Source: Symbiodinium natans
Lineage: Eukaryota; Sar; Dinophyceae; Suessiales; Symbiodiniaceae
Assembly: GCA_905221605.1 (NCBI GenBank)
Contig: CAJNDS010002435.1
Location: forward strand, 343,501 to 407,500
Direction: 5' to 3'
Length of the DNA: 64,000 nucleotides
Below are positions 1 through 11,300 of the stretch, one piece after another. The notes below the pieces were generated by a model that did no database searches, was not told where the DNA came from, and saw nothing but the letters and a program-made list of their open reading frames with translations. The position numbers and the translations under genes were made by a program. How positions within the stretch are numbered: position 1 is the first letter of the stretch; every line of letters begins with the position of its first letter.

Positions 1-1
1 C

Positions 2-2755
2 TGCTGCCCCCTTCAGAGGAACGGGGGCTCCCGAAGCAATTCCATGCACGTATTCGGGGTGGACCCACTTTTCAAGTCTCACGACCGGGAAGCCGGGATC
101 CTCAGTGCCGATCCCCAGCTCTGCAGCCCGGTTCATCATGCCCACCACGAGTTCCTCGGTCACGTGGTTTGCGCCGGCGCAACCGTCGAGCATACACTCG
201 ACCTTACGGTCGAGGACCTGGACCACCGTCCTGTACTGGTAGCCTCCTGGCTCGTTGTCCGCCAGGTTCCACCAGTCCTTCGGCAGATCGTCCAGGGTGG
301 CGAACTTGTCCCGCCCGCCCTTGCTTAACGGAAGCGCGTGCTGCTGCACCGCGGCGTGTCCTGCGGCTCCTAAGACGCCTGCCTGGACGCCTGAGCTGCC
401 TATCTGGACACTGAACGCGGCGAAGGGGTTAGACATGGAAGCACCGGAGGGCGGGGCCCAGTTGGCAGGCAAGGCCGGCGTCCCTCCTGAGGTCGTCAGG
501 TTGTGGACCATGTCGCAGCTGGCTCCTTTCTTGCACGACCCATTCTTGGAGAAAAAGGGGCAAACAGTGCCTGGTGGCTTTGCCGCGCCTTTGGCCGCAG
601 CCTTAGGCTTTGCGTTGGCTTTTGCCTTGCCACCTCCCTTCCCCTTGCCCTTACCTTTCGCAGTGGCAAAGGTTTGGTCACCCTTCTTGGCCGCGAGAGC
701 TTTTCTGCGAAGCTCCTTGTCGTGGCTGTACGGGCAGGCATCCCCTTTCGGGCAATTCCCATGATCGCGAAAGTGGAAGCAGATCTTCTTGTCCGCTCCT
801 TTGCCAGCTCCCTTCGACGCAGCGGCAAACGTCTGGTCCGCGCCAGCTTTGGCCGCGGCAGCTGCTCCTTTCGCAGCAGCCTTCGCAGCGGCCTTGAGAC
901 TCTTAATCTCCTTCTGAGCCTCGGCTAGCGCGACCGCCGGGTCCGCGCTCTGCGAACCGGTCGCTGTGTACACAGAGTGGGAAACAGCCCTGTGAGCTGC
1001 TTCCCTCTGCTCGTACTCCAGAACGACCTTGTGGCTCTCCTCCCAAGTCTGCGGTCCTCGCAACCCGCCATCCTTGGGATCGCCAGGCCACAACCGTTTG
1101 TCGTTCCGGATCTCCTTTTGGAGATACGGGGGCATCTTGCGGAGGTACGAGAGATACAACTCTCGTGGGGTCTTCCCAAGACCTACCGCCTCAAGGTCCG
1201 CAATCGAGGCCTCAAACAAAGGCTCGAATTGGTGGCCTGTGAGCTTACCCTTAGCGAGAGAGGCATGCTCACCATCCACGCGGACTTCTCTTTCCTCCCG
1301 CGATTCCCCGAACATCAAGTGCTTGTTCTTGATGCGGTCGTACACCGCCTGTGGATCGGAGAGAACCTCTCCCGACTTCCACGCTGCGCGGTACGCGTTC
1401 GTGTACGTCTTCACGCGCGAGCCGCGGCAGCGCCCGCGTAGCGCTAACAGCTTCTCGCGCGCACTCATACCGCGACAGTTGTTGGCCAGCGCGCAGACGT
1501 CCTCGAACTCCTCGTAGAACAGGACAACGTCTCGCGCGTCCGACTTGTCGTCGGTCAGCGTCGGCCACGTGAGGTCAGTTTTGACCGTAGTTATGGAGCT
1601 TTGCCCGCCCCTCTGCGCTAACGCTTCTTTCAGCGCTTCAGTTTGGGCGGCGAGTGCGGCGGCGAAATCGCCCGCCGGGTGTTGGGACCCGGTCTGCGAA
1701 CCTCCGCCGTCTGAACCTCGCTTCAGGGCTTCTATCTCCATCTCCAGCGCAGCAAGCTTCGCGCGCAAAGGGGAATCGCCGTCCGTCGCGCCCAGGACAC
1801 GGGCCGCGGAAGGACCACCTGCAACCTCGGCAGTGTGCAAACCTCCACGGTCCAATCCTACCCCCAACCCACTTGCAGTCGCAGGCTGTGGGAGCCCTGG
1901 GGAACGCGGCCCCACGGCTTCAACTGGCACATCGGACGGGGAGCTCCAAACCTTCTCTTGGCTCGAGCTTTCTTTTCCCCCCAACGCGAGGATAAGCTCC
2001 CCGATGCATTGGATTTCGCGCTGAATCTCCTCTGCGTCTTCGGGGTCCTCGCCACCGCGCAAAGCCGCGACCGAGAACCTGGTCCGCAGCCGACGGACCA
2101 TCTTCGTCGGATGCCAGTCCCCGCCTATCTTGGAGAACTCATCCGCAAGGAGGGTGGCTTTGGTGCTTAAGGCGTCAAGGTCACGGGAGCTCACCGTGAC
2201 TCCATGCGCTTTCAGCGCGAGGACAATCCGCGAAACGCGCGTCAAGTAGTCCGCGACCGGTTCTTGGTCTGGACGGAAAATCGCGCGCAGCTCCGCCTGC
2301 AAGCCCTCTGCGGTGCCTGGCACTGAACCTGCTGTCGACGGCGGACCGGACGGTCCCGCCGGGCGGGACCCTGGTGCCGTAGCAGGGACATAGGCAGCAC
2401 CGGTAGGGACCATGGCCAGCTCCCTAGCCGCGGCGCTGACGTCCACCCGCGGCGGACTGTCGCCTCCAGCGCCCGAGGCCTCAGGGACTAGCTCGGAGTC
2501 CTCTTCTTCTTCCTCTTCATCCTCGTCCTCGTCTTCGGCGTCATGGAGGAACTTCATGACTTTCCGCCAGAGAGCCGCCTCTTGCTCTGGCGTAGTGCTG
2601 ACCCCATCCCGCTTGGACAACGGACGGCTGCCAGTCTCCCTACGCCACTTAAGCCAAGCGACGTAGCTCATCCGCTCGGGATAGGGAACGTCTCCACCCT
2701 CGATAGCTTCGAGGAGGGTGACGCCCTCAGCCTGACCTGCAACCTCTGCGGACAT
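2..2755 (-). CDS. Gag-protease region of an LTR-type retroelement (partial)
   Basis: One uninterrupted minus-strand frame of 918 codons, from the ATG at 2755 to the left edge; the upstream in-frame stop is at 2789-2791. Seen: an acidic Asp/Glu run near residues 70-85, a Gag-like helical region around 390-600, an Ala/Lys-rich stretch, then two CCCH zinc fingers of C-x8-C-x5-C-x3-H form (C659, C668, C674, H678 and C732, C741, C747, H751) separated by a Gly/Lys-rich linker. Next comes a retropepsin-like segment with LDGCAGAN at D857, where a family member would normally show D-S/T-G. CCCH fingers replace the usual CCHC knuckle, as in the Gag of the copia element at 33-42.7 kb. Integrase and reverse transcriptase would lie off the window, so Ty1/copia or Ty3/gypsy cannot be chosen. 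Family assignment is inferred from the Gag and protease features only. Confidence 0.8.
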   Translation of the reverse strand, partial: MSAEVAGQAEGVTLLEAIEGGDVPYPERMSYVAWLKWRRETGSRPLSKRDGVSTTPEQEAALWRKVMKFLHDAEDEDEDEEEEEEDSELVPEASGAGGDSPPRVDVSAAARELAMVPTGAAYVPATAPGSRPAGPSGPPSTAGSVPGTAEGLQAELRAIFRPDQEPVADYLTRVSRIVLALKAHGVTVSSRDLDALSTKATLLADEFSKIGGDWHPTKMVRRLRTRFSVAALRGGEDPEDAEEIQREIQCIGELILALGGKESSSQEKVWSSPSDVPVEAVGPRSPGLPQPATASGLGVGLDRGGLHTAEVAGGPSAARVLGATDGDSPLRAKLAALEMEIEALKRGSDGGGSQTGSQHPAGDFAAALAAQTEALKEALAQRGGQSSITTVKTDLTWPTLTDDKSDARDVVLFYEEFEDVCALANNCRGMSAREKLLALRGRCRGSRVKTYTNAYRAAWKSGEVLSDPQAVYDRIKNKHLMFGESREEREVRVDGEHASLAKGKLTGHQFEPLFEASIADLEAVGLGKTPRELYLSYLRKMPPYLQKEIRNDKRLWPGDPKDGGLRGPQTWEESHKVVLEYEQREAAHRAVSHSVYTATGSQSADPAVALAEAQKEIKSLKAAAKAAAKGAAAAAKAGADQTFAAASKGAGKGADKKICFHFRDHGNCPKGDACPYSHDKELRRKALAAKKGDQTFATAKGKGKGKGGGKAKANAKPKAAAKGAAKPPGTVCPFFSKNGSCKKGASCDMVHNLTTSGGTPALPANWAPPSGASMSNPFAAFSVQIGSSGVQAGVLGAAGHAAVQQHALPLSKGGRDKFATLDDLPKDWWNLADNEPGGYQYRTVVQVLDRKVECMLDGCAGANHVTEELVVGMMNRAAELGIGTEDPGFPVVRLEKWVHPEYVHGIASGAPVPLKGAA

Positions 2756-2776
2756 TGCCGCAACACAAGGCGAAAA

Positions 2777-2860
2777 GCCGCGCCTTGGTTAGCAGGCCGC
2801 AGGCGTGGCACGCGAAGCGCCGCGCCTTGGTTAACAGGCCGCAAGCGTGGCACACAGTCC
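2777..2860. repeat. 42-bp tandem duplication upstream of the Gag ORF
   Basis: Two copies of a GC-rich 42-bp unit, each containing CGCCTTGGTTA, begin at about 2781 and 2823 with a few differences. They lie in the leader of the retroelement, just upstream of its start codon. Confidence 0.7.
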
Positions 2861-2959
2861 ACGCGTCCAGGTCACGGACCGCGACAGACAAGCAAAGCAA
2901 TGCTTGCCCACTCGGGCCGTAGGCACAAGAGCTGTACGTTTCCCAGAACAGCCCCCAAT

Positions 2960-3250
2960 TGTGAAGTCGACCAGCACTGGACTTGCACTAAGCCAATGCA
3001 ATCACAGCCCGGTCACGCTGTTTTACGACTTCGCGAGTCCAAGCACTTGTGCAGCTACGCCTGAGTGCGTCCGGTCGGACCGCACAGCAACCTAGGAGCT
3101 ACTGTACGACTCTACCGTGCTCAAAGGCACAAGCTCGGTACTTGAGCCAAAACATTGGCATTGTTACGAATTGCAAAACTACACATGCAAGGGAAAACAA
3201 CAAGCTGCACTAGCACTAAGCAAGCACTCCATGCATGCTTTGACCTGCTC
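2960..3250 (-). other. Possible 5' LTR/leader of the left retroelement
   Basis: The leader between the Gag start and about 2960 gives way to sequence ending TTCACA on the minus strand, followed by ATTGGGGGCTG, a layout like an LTR end plus primer-binding site. The other LTR would be outside the window, so the boundaries, the target duplication and the LTR identity itself cannot be tested here. Confidence 0.25.
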
Positions 3251-3256
3251 ACAAAG

Positions 3257-3380
3257 ATAGTAAGATAGCAATACAGTAATATAGTAATATAGTAATATAG
3301 TAATATAGTAATATAGTAATATAGTAATATAGTAATATAGTAATATAGTAATATAGCAATATAGTACTATAGTAAAATAG
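3257..3380. repeat. ATAGTAAT microsatellite
   Basis: About 120 bp of ATAGTAAT units, decaying at the right end. It lies between the left retroelement and the last visible exon of the carbamoyl-phosphate synthase gene. Confidence 0.9.
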
Positions 3381-3441
3381 GACTATAGTCATATAGTACG
3401 AATGGTAAGAATCAATGATGTTTAAGCAACGGCCGAGCTGC

Positions 3442-5392
3442 CAGGTCGATCTTGCGGCCCTGAAGGAGTGTGGAGGCATTCGGCTCCCGCTTCACCAGGG
3501 GCTTGAAGACCATGCTGCTCTGCACCCCGGCACCTGCTAGAAGAAACAAGTAGGGTTTTAGGGTTTAGGGTTTAGGGCTTAGGGTTTAGGGTTTAGGGTT
3601 TAGGTTATGGTTAAGGAAACACCCATGCTTAAGGCTCCCTACGACTCCCTAAGGCTCCCTAAGCTTCCGTAAGGTTCCTTAGGTACCTTACCCCCCCCCC
3701 CCCCCCATGAACCCCACTTAAGAAGCCTATGAGATGGGAAGGGACGAAGCATCGCCTGCCTGCCAGATGCTCATGCGTTCCCTTGGTGGCATAGAGGACG
3801 TAGCCTCGGTTCAGCACGGCCTAAACCCTAAACGCACTTGCTGCCGAAAACAGCTCGACCTCACACGACGAAGACAATACTGGGAATTTGGGATGTTCAC
3901 CCTTAGACTTAAAATAGGGGTAAGGGTTTTGTTCCTTTTTGCCGGACAAAGTAATCAGCAACTCGGATAAGGCCCGATAAATACCTGCTACAAGCCCAAA
4001 ATTAGAGGAATATCCCTTTTTGCCACTGGACTGAAGGCAAGCCAGACTCCCATGCACCACCCACGGCTATGAAGCAACTGCCAATATCTCTAAACCCTAA
4101 ACCCTATAAACCCTAAACCCTAAACCCGAAGCCCTAAACAGATTCCGCCGCGAAGCCCATGTCCAGCAACTGCCGCGCCGCCCCCGAGCTCACGAACTCG
4201 CGTTTCGCCCCAGGAGGGCCCAAGGACACCAGAATGGCCCTGGCAGGAATATGGGACTGAAAAGAGGGGACCCCCAGATATAGATCCCAATTGTAGGATC
4301 CCCTTATAATAAGGACCCCAATACGGTACCCGGCAATATCTAAGCTACCATATATGATGACCCTAAGACTCCAAATAGCCCGAAGCAGGCAGTACTTACA
4401 AGCTTTGGACCCCAATGTCGGTATTGTTTGTGTACTTGGAGCCCTTGGGCTGTAAGCTATAGTCAGTATAGTTAATCTGCTAACAACACACAGTCTAAGG
4501 TGCATTTATGTGGCATTTTTGCTGTGAAGGGGTTTGCGTTGAAATGGAGAACGTGGAGAAAACTAGGGAAAGAATGAGAACAATAGAGAAACATCGTTTC
4601 CGCTAGTTCCAAACACTAACAAAACACTAATCCGTTCGCAAAGGAACTCCCAAAAAATCCTTGAAGTCCCAGCAACTACAATGAACCTCTTCGTGCTTCA
4701 GAATTTTCGAAAGAAAGACTAGAGGATACGAATACCCTTATAAGGAAGCTTGTTGTTTACTTTCCTTTGGGGGGGGGGGGAACAAAGTTACCAACTTACA
4801 AGAGGGACCTAAGGGAGGCCCCCATCTCGTTTCAATCGGCGCCAACAATGTGGCACGTTGGCGATGGGGCAGCTTTGTACTTGAGAGAGCAACATGCCGC
4901 GACCCTATAAATCCTGTTTCCCAACAACCTAAACCCTGTGGCACTGAACCCTATTTCCCTAAACCCCTTTGCCTTTTTCCCTAAACCCCCCTTGCCTTTT
5001 GCCCTTCAAGAGACTAAAGGAGGTACACGCTTATCATGGACCTAAAAGGTGATTTGGGGGTTATTTGGGGGCTACTTAGGTATATAGGGGCTATGTTAGG
5101 CATAAGGGGAAGAAGATTGAGGGTCCCTTCTAGGGGTCCCTCCTTTCACCCCTAAAGCCCCCCGATGAACCCTCAACCCTCCGTAGGAGGCCTGTTGCCC
5201 TAAACCCGATAAACCCGATAAACCCGATAAACCCGATAAACCCTATAAACCCTATAAGCCCTCTAAACCCTCTAAACCCTAACAACCCTGAACCCAAAAC
5301 CCTACCTAGGAGGCCAAGGGGCTGCGAAGGCAGCTTGAAGTTCGCGGCCACCATGCTCTTCAGGAATGCCTCGTGGGCGTTGACGCCGAAGC
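3442..5392 (-). CDS. CPS II exons 26-29: MGS-like C-terminal region (incomplete)
   Basis: Exon 26 completes [17 protein letters not shown]. Exon 27 gives [20 protein letters not shown], exon 28 [15 protein letters not shown], exon 29 [20 protein letters not shown] followed by IDL and a GC donor. This matches the MGS-like fold that ends carbamoyl-phosphate synthases and binds allosteric effectors in known members. The expected final segment after IDL is absent; the next DNA is a microsatellite and then the left retroelement, so the last exon probably lies beyond the left edge. Confidence 0.82.
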
Positions 5393-8300
5393 CTCGGCTG
5401 CTAATGAGCAGGGCTTCTTAGGGTTTTTCAAGGTTTAGGGGTTAGGGTTTAGGGTTTAGGGTTTAGGGTTTAGGGTTTAGGGTTTAGGGCTAGGGTTTAG
5501 GGCTCAGGGCTTTCTAGGTTGTTGTTTTTTTTTGTGTTTTTGTACGGGTTAGGGTTTAGGGTTTAAAGCCCCGAAGTTACGTTAGAAGGTGCGACGGTCC
5601 CTGTCGCGATGACAAAGCCACAAAAACTGTTCCAACACATCTCAATGAGAAGTGGGCACCGCCCACCCCAAGACAGAATATACAGATGTGCCCTTTGAGG
5701 GGTATATCCTCCTATGGATATATATATATATATATACATACATATATATATATATAGTTAGACCCCTTTTAGGGATGGTATGTAGTACCTCTAAATCCTC
5801 CATTCCTAGAATTCCTCCATTCCACTTACAGACCTACCCTAAACCCTAAACCCTCAACCCTAAACCCTGAACCCTAAACCCTAAACCCCCTAAACCCTAA
5901 ACCCTAAACCCTAAACCCTAAACCCTAAACCCTAAACCCTAAACCCATTTTTTACCTCGCCCAAGTCGCAGGCCACCTCGCCGGTGGAGGACATCTCCAC
6001 ACCCAGCCGCGGGTCGGAGTTCTTGAGCCGGCCGAAGGAGAACCTGGGTTTAGGGTTTAGGGTTTAGGGTTGAGGGTTGAGGGTTGAGGGTTGAGGGTTT
6101 ACAGGGTACAGGGTATAGGGTTTAGGGTTTAGGGTTCAGGGTTTAGGGTTTAGGGTTGAGGGTTGAGGGTTTATAGCGTTTAGGGTTTAGGGTTGAGGGT
6201 TTAGGGTTGAGGGTTGAGGGTTTATAGCGTTTAGGGTTTAGGGTCTAGGGTTTATAGGGTCTATCAGAACCCGGGGTTGACCCCTGAAAACCCTCTGAGA
6301 GAGATTCCTCACTGTGATCTTCTTAAACCAAATCTAAACCCTAAACCCTTTTTCGAACCCAGACTCTGTAAGTCAGCTGGCACGATGACAATTGCATCGT
6401 TTACATGCTAGAAAGTAAGTGCATCCGAAACAGACGGTGAATTGCCGAAAGGGGCACACGCGTGCTCAGCACTGCGACGCTCACTGTCCAGAGCGACCCC
6501 ACATGATAGATGGCTCTGAAGACACAGCCCTCAAACTGTCAAGAGGACAAGCATTGCAAGTTATTGACGTCCTAGCGCCCACCCCTTCCTTCGAAGCTTT
6601 CGGGCCTTTCTGCGCAGACAGTGCTTGCCGGCGTTCTTCTCGTCGCTGTTGTTTTATTCTCATGCGGGCAGCAACATGTTCTGAGCGAAGCTGCTGAGTG
6701 TCAAACTGGTGCGAGGCACGGACATCGGCAACAGCATCAGACTCCCTGGAAGCAGTAGCAGCCATGGGTCTGCTATCATGCATGCGCTGATCGACATCGC
6801 AACGGAGGGAAACGTTCGCAGTTGCAGGGGTGCCAAGGGCTCTCGCAGACTCTTGGAGCTGGTTGATCTGGTTGCGCAGGTTCAACTCCCGGTTTCTCCA
6901 GCTCTCTGCCACCTTCTCGAACTTGTCTTGCAAGCCATACATGAGAGTCTCACACATCTGTCTTCTGATCATCTCGGCCTCTGTCTGGACGGTGGCATCC
7001 TGCTTAGCTATGGTCTCTGGTTGTGACGACTGCCTTCTCAGTATCCACTGCGTCGGCCTCGTCGCAAAAGCCAATGGCTTCATGGAGTGAGATGATGCGG
7101 CGAGCACTTGGGGAGGCGGTTCGCGGTGCACGCAACTTCAAATGGCATAACGCCGCACCCAAGAGGCTGGTGGCTTCCGGGACACCCGGCTTCCGAGACA
7201 TCCTCCATGCATAGCCCGTGCAGGAAATGAGCTTGTTGGGATCCATGCAAGGCAGCTAAGACTGTGCACTCAATTAGGGCTTGCCGTCAAGGCCTCGTAG
7301 CAGAATGGCTTGAGCCAAAATGACTAAACCCTAAACCCTAAACCCCTAACCCCTTACGGGCCTACCTAGGAGCCTAAGCAATCTCTGCTTGTTGGGAGTT
7401 TTCATTGACACGGGACAGGTGCAGTGCCCTGCAATGGGCCTTTCTTATAATGTAAGCTCTCTCCGACCAGGTGGCCCAGTAACCTAGGATACAAAGAGTG
7501 CAGTTTTTTGCTTCAAGGGGTTTGGAAGGGAACCTCCCCCCCCCCCTCCCAACAAAAAAAAGGAATAAGGGCACTACTGGGCATCCTACCTAAACCCAAA
7601 AAAACAAAACCCTAAACCCTAAACCCTAAACCCTAAACCCTAAACCCTAAACCCTAAACCCTAAACCCTAAACCCTAAACCCTAAACCCTAAACCCTAAA
7701 CCCTAAACCGTACTGGCCGAAGGACATGGGAGCTTTGCAGGCCACGAACTCGATGTCCATTGGCTGGATGATCGCCGGGCGCACTGGCATTCCTACCATG
7801 ATTCCTGCGCATGGTGCATGCGCCCTCCCAAGCTGCTCACTTAAGCCTTCGGCCTGGTAGGGTTTAGGGTTTAGGGTTTAGGGTTTAGGGTTTAGGGTTT
7901 AGGGTTTAGGGTTTCGGGTTTCGTTTTTAGGGTTTAGGGTTTCGTGGACTCAAGTTGCACCGGAGCGGCGGGTTGCCAGCTCGATGAAGTTCACGTTGTA
8001 GGTCTTTGAGATGAAAGGCATCGACCGGGAGGCCCTCAAGTTGCACTCCTTGGCCGTGCCGTGCAACTTTCCGACATTAGGGTATTGGGTTTAGGGTTTT
8101 TAGGGTTTAGAGGGTTTAGGGTTTAGGGTTTAGGGTTTAGGGTTTAGGGTTTAGGGTTTAGAGGGTTTAGGGTTCAGAGGGTTTAGGGTTCTCTTAGGGT
8201 GTAGGGTTTAGGGCTTAGGGTTTAGGATTTTAGCTACGCCACACGGGGTCTCCGAAATCAGGGGTACCTTATTGGGGTCCTTCTGAAAAGGGAATCCTAC

Positions 8301-11300
8301 TGTTCGGGGGTCTAACTTAGCGGTCCCTGATGTTCGTAAACTCCCACTTGTACAACACGAGGCGTTTCGTGGCCAGCGCTTATTTGGGAAAGGCAATTGC
8401 CTATCATAACCCTAAACCCTAAACCCTAAACCCTAAACCCTAAACCCTAAACCCTAAACCCTAAACCAACTGACTTCTGGCATTTTCGTGGCAGAGCTGC
8501 GATGACCTTGACTTCGTTGTCCTTGCAGATGAACTGGATGTTGAAGGGCCCCGAAATCTTGAGGGCCTTGCACAACTTCTGTGAGATGCCTCAGGTGACA
8601 TGTTACTACTCAACCCTAACCCCTAAACCCTAAACCCTAAACCCTAAACCCTAAACCCTAAACCCTAAACCCTAAACCCTAACCCCTAAACCCTAAACCC
8701 TGGGGTATCCCTTGTTGAATTTCAATGCGTGAGTTCATAAGGGAACCTCTCCCTTAGAGCTTCGGGTTGCGATCCAGGGTTTAGGGTTTAGGGTTTAGGG
8801 TTTAGGGTTTAGGGTTTAGGGTTTAGGGTTTAGGGTTTAGGGTTTAGGGTTTAGGGGTTTTTTCCGTACAACAGGGGCCTTAAGAATTAGAACCGGGTTT
8901 TGGAAGGTTATTGTAGTAGAACTATGAAAGGGGATCATAAAGGGAATACTGCCCGTAATTCTTCCGACCCCTATAGTAGGGTGCCAGAACTCAAAGGATC
9001 GGGGTCAACCCTAAACCCTAAACCCTAAGCCCTAAGCCCTGAACCCTAAACCCTAAACCCTAAACGCATTGTGAGGCTAAGCCGCTCTTCACTTTGCGGT
9101 GTGTCTCCACAAACAGCCGCTGTGCCGGAAGCAGCAAGGACGCGTCTCCGCTGTGCACCCCCGCGTTCCTCGGAGAACCAAAATAAACCCTAAGAGGTTT
9201 ATGGTCCATATACCTTATATGGAGAAGAGTAAGTAGGGTATATGATCCCACCAAGGTTCTCGATGTGCTCCGCGATAGCGTAGTTGACGAGCCTTGCTGG
9301 CACGTGCAGCGACATCAACAACCGTCCCTAGCCCTAGCCCCCCTAAACCCTAAACCCTAAACCGTAAACTGTAAACCGTAAACCGTAAACCCTAAACCCT
9401 AAACCCTTGCACCCGCAACTTCCCCACAGAACCTCGCCGAGCCACTCGCCGGCCTTGCCCACCGCATCTAGCTCCACCTCCTTGGCGCCGGTGATGTACT
9501 TGGAGATCACCACCTTACTTGGGGAGGTTCATGGCACTTATTAACCAATAAAAACTTGCGCTACAAGTAAAAACTGGTTATTAACCAAAAAAAGGTTAAT
9601 AAGGGTTACCTGCTCTACCACTAAGCCACAGGGTGGTCGCGGCTGACCACGGCAGCTGTCTTCAGGAAGACCTCCAGCTCCTTGGGGCCAAATGAATTCA
9701 TACTACCTTAATAGGAATTGCAGTAGTCTGGGGGTACATGACCCAAATTTTAGGGCCTTTAGGGTTCATTGGGTCCCCAAGGCTCGGAGTCGTTGGTCAC
9801 CACGCGCATGGCCGCCCCGCTGAGCACGTAGGAGGGCCGCACCAGCACCGGAAAGCCGGCCGCCCGGCAGAAGCTGCGTGCCTCCTCCAACGTCTCGAAC
9901 TGGGACCACCTTTATTTTTCACCCCAAAAAAACACCTTATCATGAGGGTGCCCTTTTTAAGGGTTGGTTGCTTTGTAAAGGAACCTTGAACCCCAAAAAA
10001 AGGTAGTGCCAAGCCACTGCGGCTGGTCGATGCGCAGCTGGTCACAGAGCTGGCTGAACTTCTTGCGGTCCTCGCACGCGTCGATGGCCTCCACGGAGGT
10101 GCCCAGGACGCGCACGCCGCAGCGGTGCAGGCCAAGGGCCAAGTTGTTGGGCGTCTGCCCACCCACGGACACCACCTCAAGGAATTGGAAGACACATTTG
10201 GAATCGCACGCGCTTGCTGATAAAACAAAAAAACTACAGGCACAATGCCTTTCGGGCTGGCCAACCGTATACCGGGGGTGAACACAAGCTGCGAAACATG
10301 CGCTGACATGCGCTGAACATGTCTGGCCCAGGCACCACACCGCGGGGTGTCTCCAGCTCTGCGATGTCCATGACGCGCTCGTGGCTGAGCTCCTCGAAGT
10401 AGAGCCGATCGGACTCGTCGAAGTCCGTCGAGACCGTCTCCGGATTGCAGTTCACGACCACGGCCCGGTGCCCCAACTTCCGCAGCGTGCGCACGCAGGA
10501 GACGCTGCACCAGTCGAACTCCACGCTGCTGCCGATCCTGTAGGGCCCACAGCCAAGCACCACCACCCTGGACTCCTCCGCCTTCGCGGTAGGCGTGTGG
10601 GCGTGCGTGGCGTGCAGCGTCATAGGCTCCGGGATGGATGGCTGAAGGGGTTGCAGTGGCAGGTGGGGCGGCAAGTCGTCCAGGCCTGCGAACGTCTGGC
10701 TGCCCGGCAGCTCCACGTCGTGCTCCTCCCCGCTGTAGGTCAGATACAGGTAGTTCGTCTCTGCAGGGAACTCTGCCGCCAGTGTGTCGATCTGCTTGAC
10801 CTTGGGGACGATGCCTGCGGTCCTCCGCAGGTACCGGACGTGCGCCTCCGTGACAGCGCCGCCGGTATAGCGACTGGCCCCGAAGTCTGCTGGCAGCAGC
10901 TTGGGGGACATCTCCATGTGCACCAGGGCTGGGGCGCAAATCAATGCTGCGATCTGCCGGTCCGAGAAGCCCCGGCACTTGGCCTGAGCCACCCGTCGCT
11001 ATGCCACAAACTCCCGAAAACAACGCGAGCTGTGCTTTATCGGGTCACTCTCTCTCTCTCTCTCTCTCTCCTGCTTCTTCTTCTTCTTCTTCTTCTTCTG
11101 CTTCTTCTTGTTCTTCTTCATACATGCGACTGAGCCGATTATGCTCTCGCTATCCCCCTGCCACCGTTTCAGTGCAAGCACCGCTTCGCCGCCCACCAAG
11201 TGACCCCCCCTTTGTCCTATGATACCAACAGCAGAACGAAGCCACGGAAAACGCCGGCCTCCCGCAGCAGAGCCGGCTGGTTCTTGAGGTCGTAGTAGTC

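Noticed and set aside
9797-11023. 408-codon minus frame through CPS II exons 15-17
   Set aside because: Wrong frame; it reads through introns, and the conserved protein lies in another frame.
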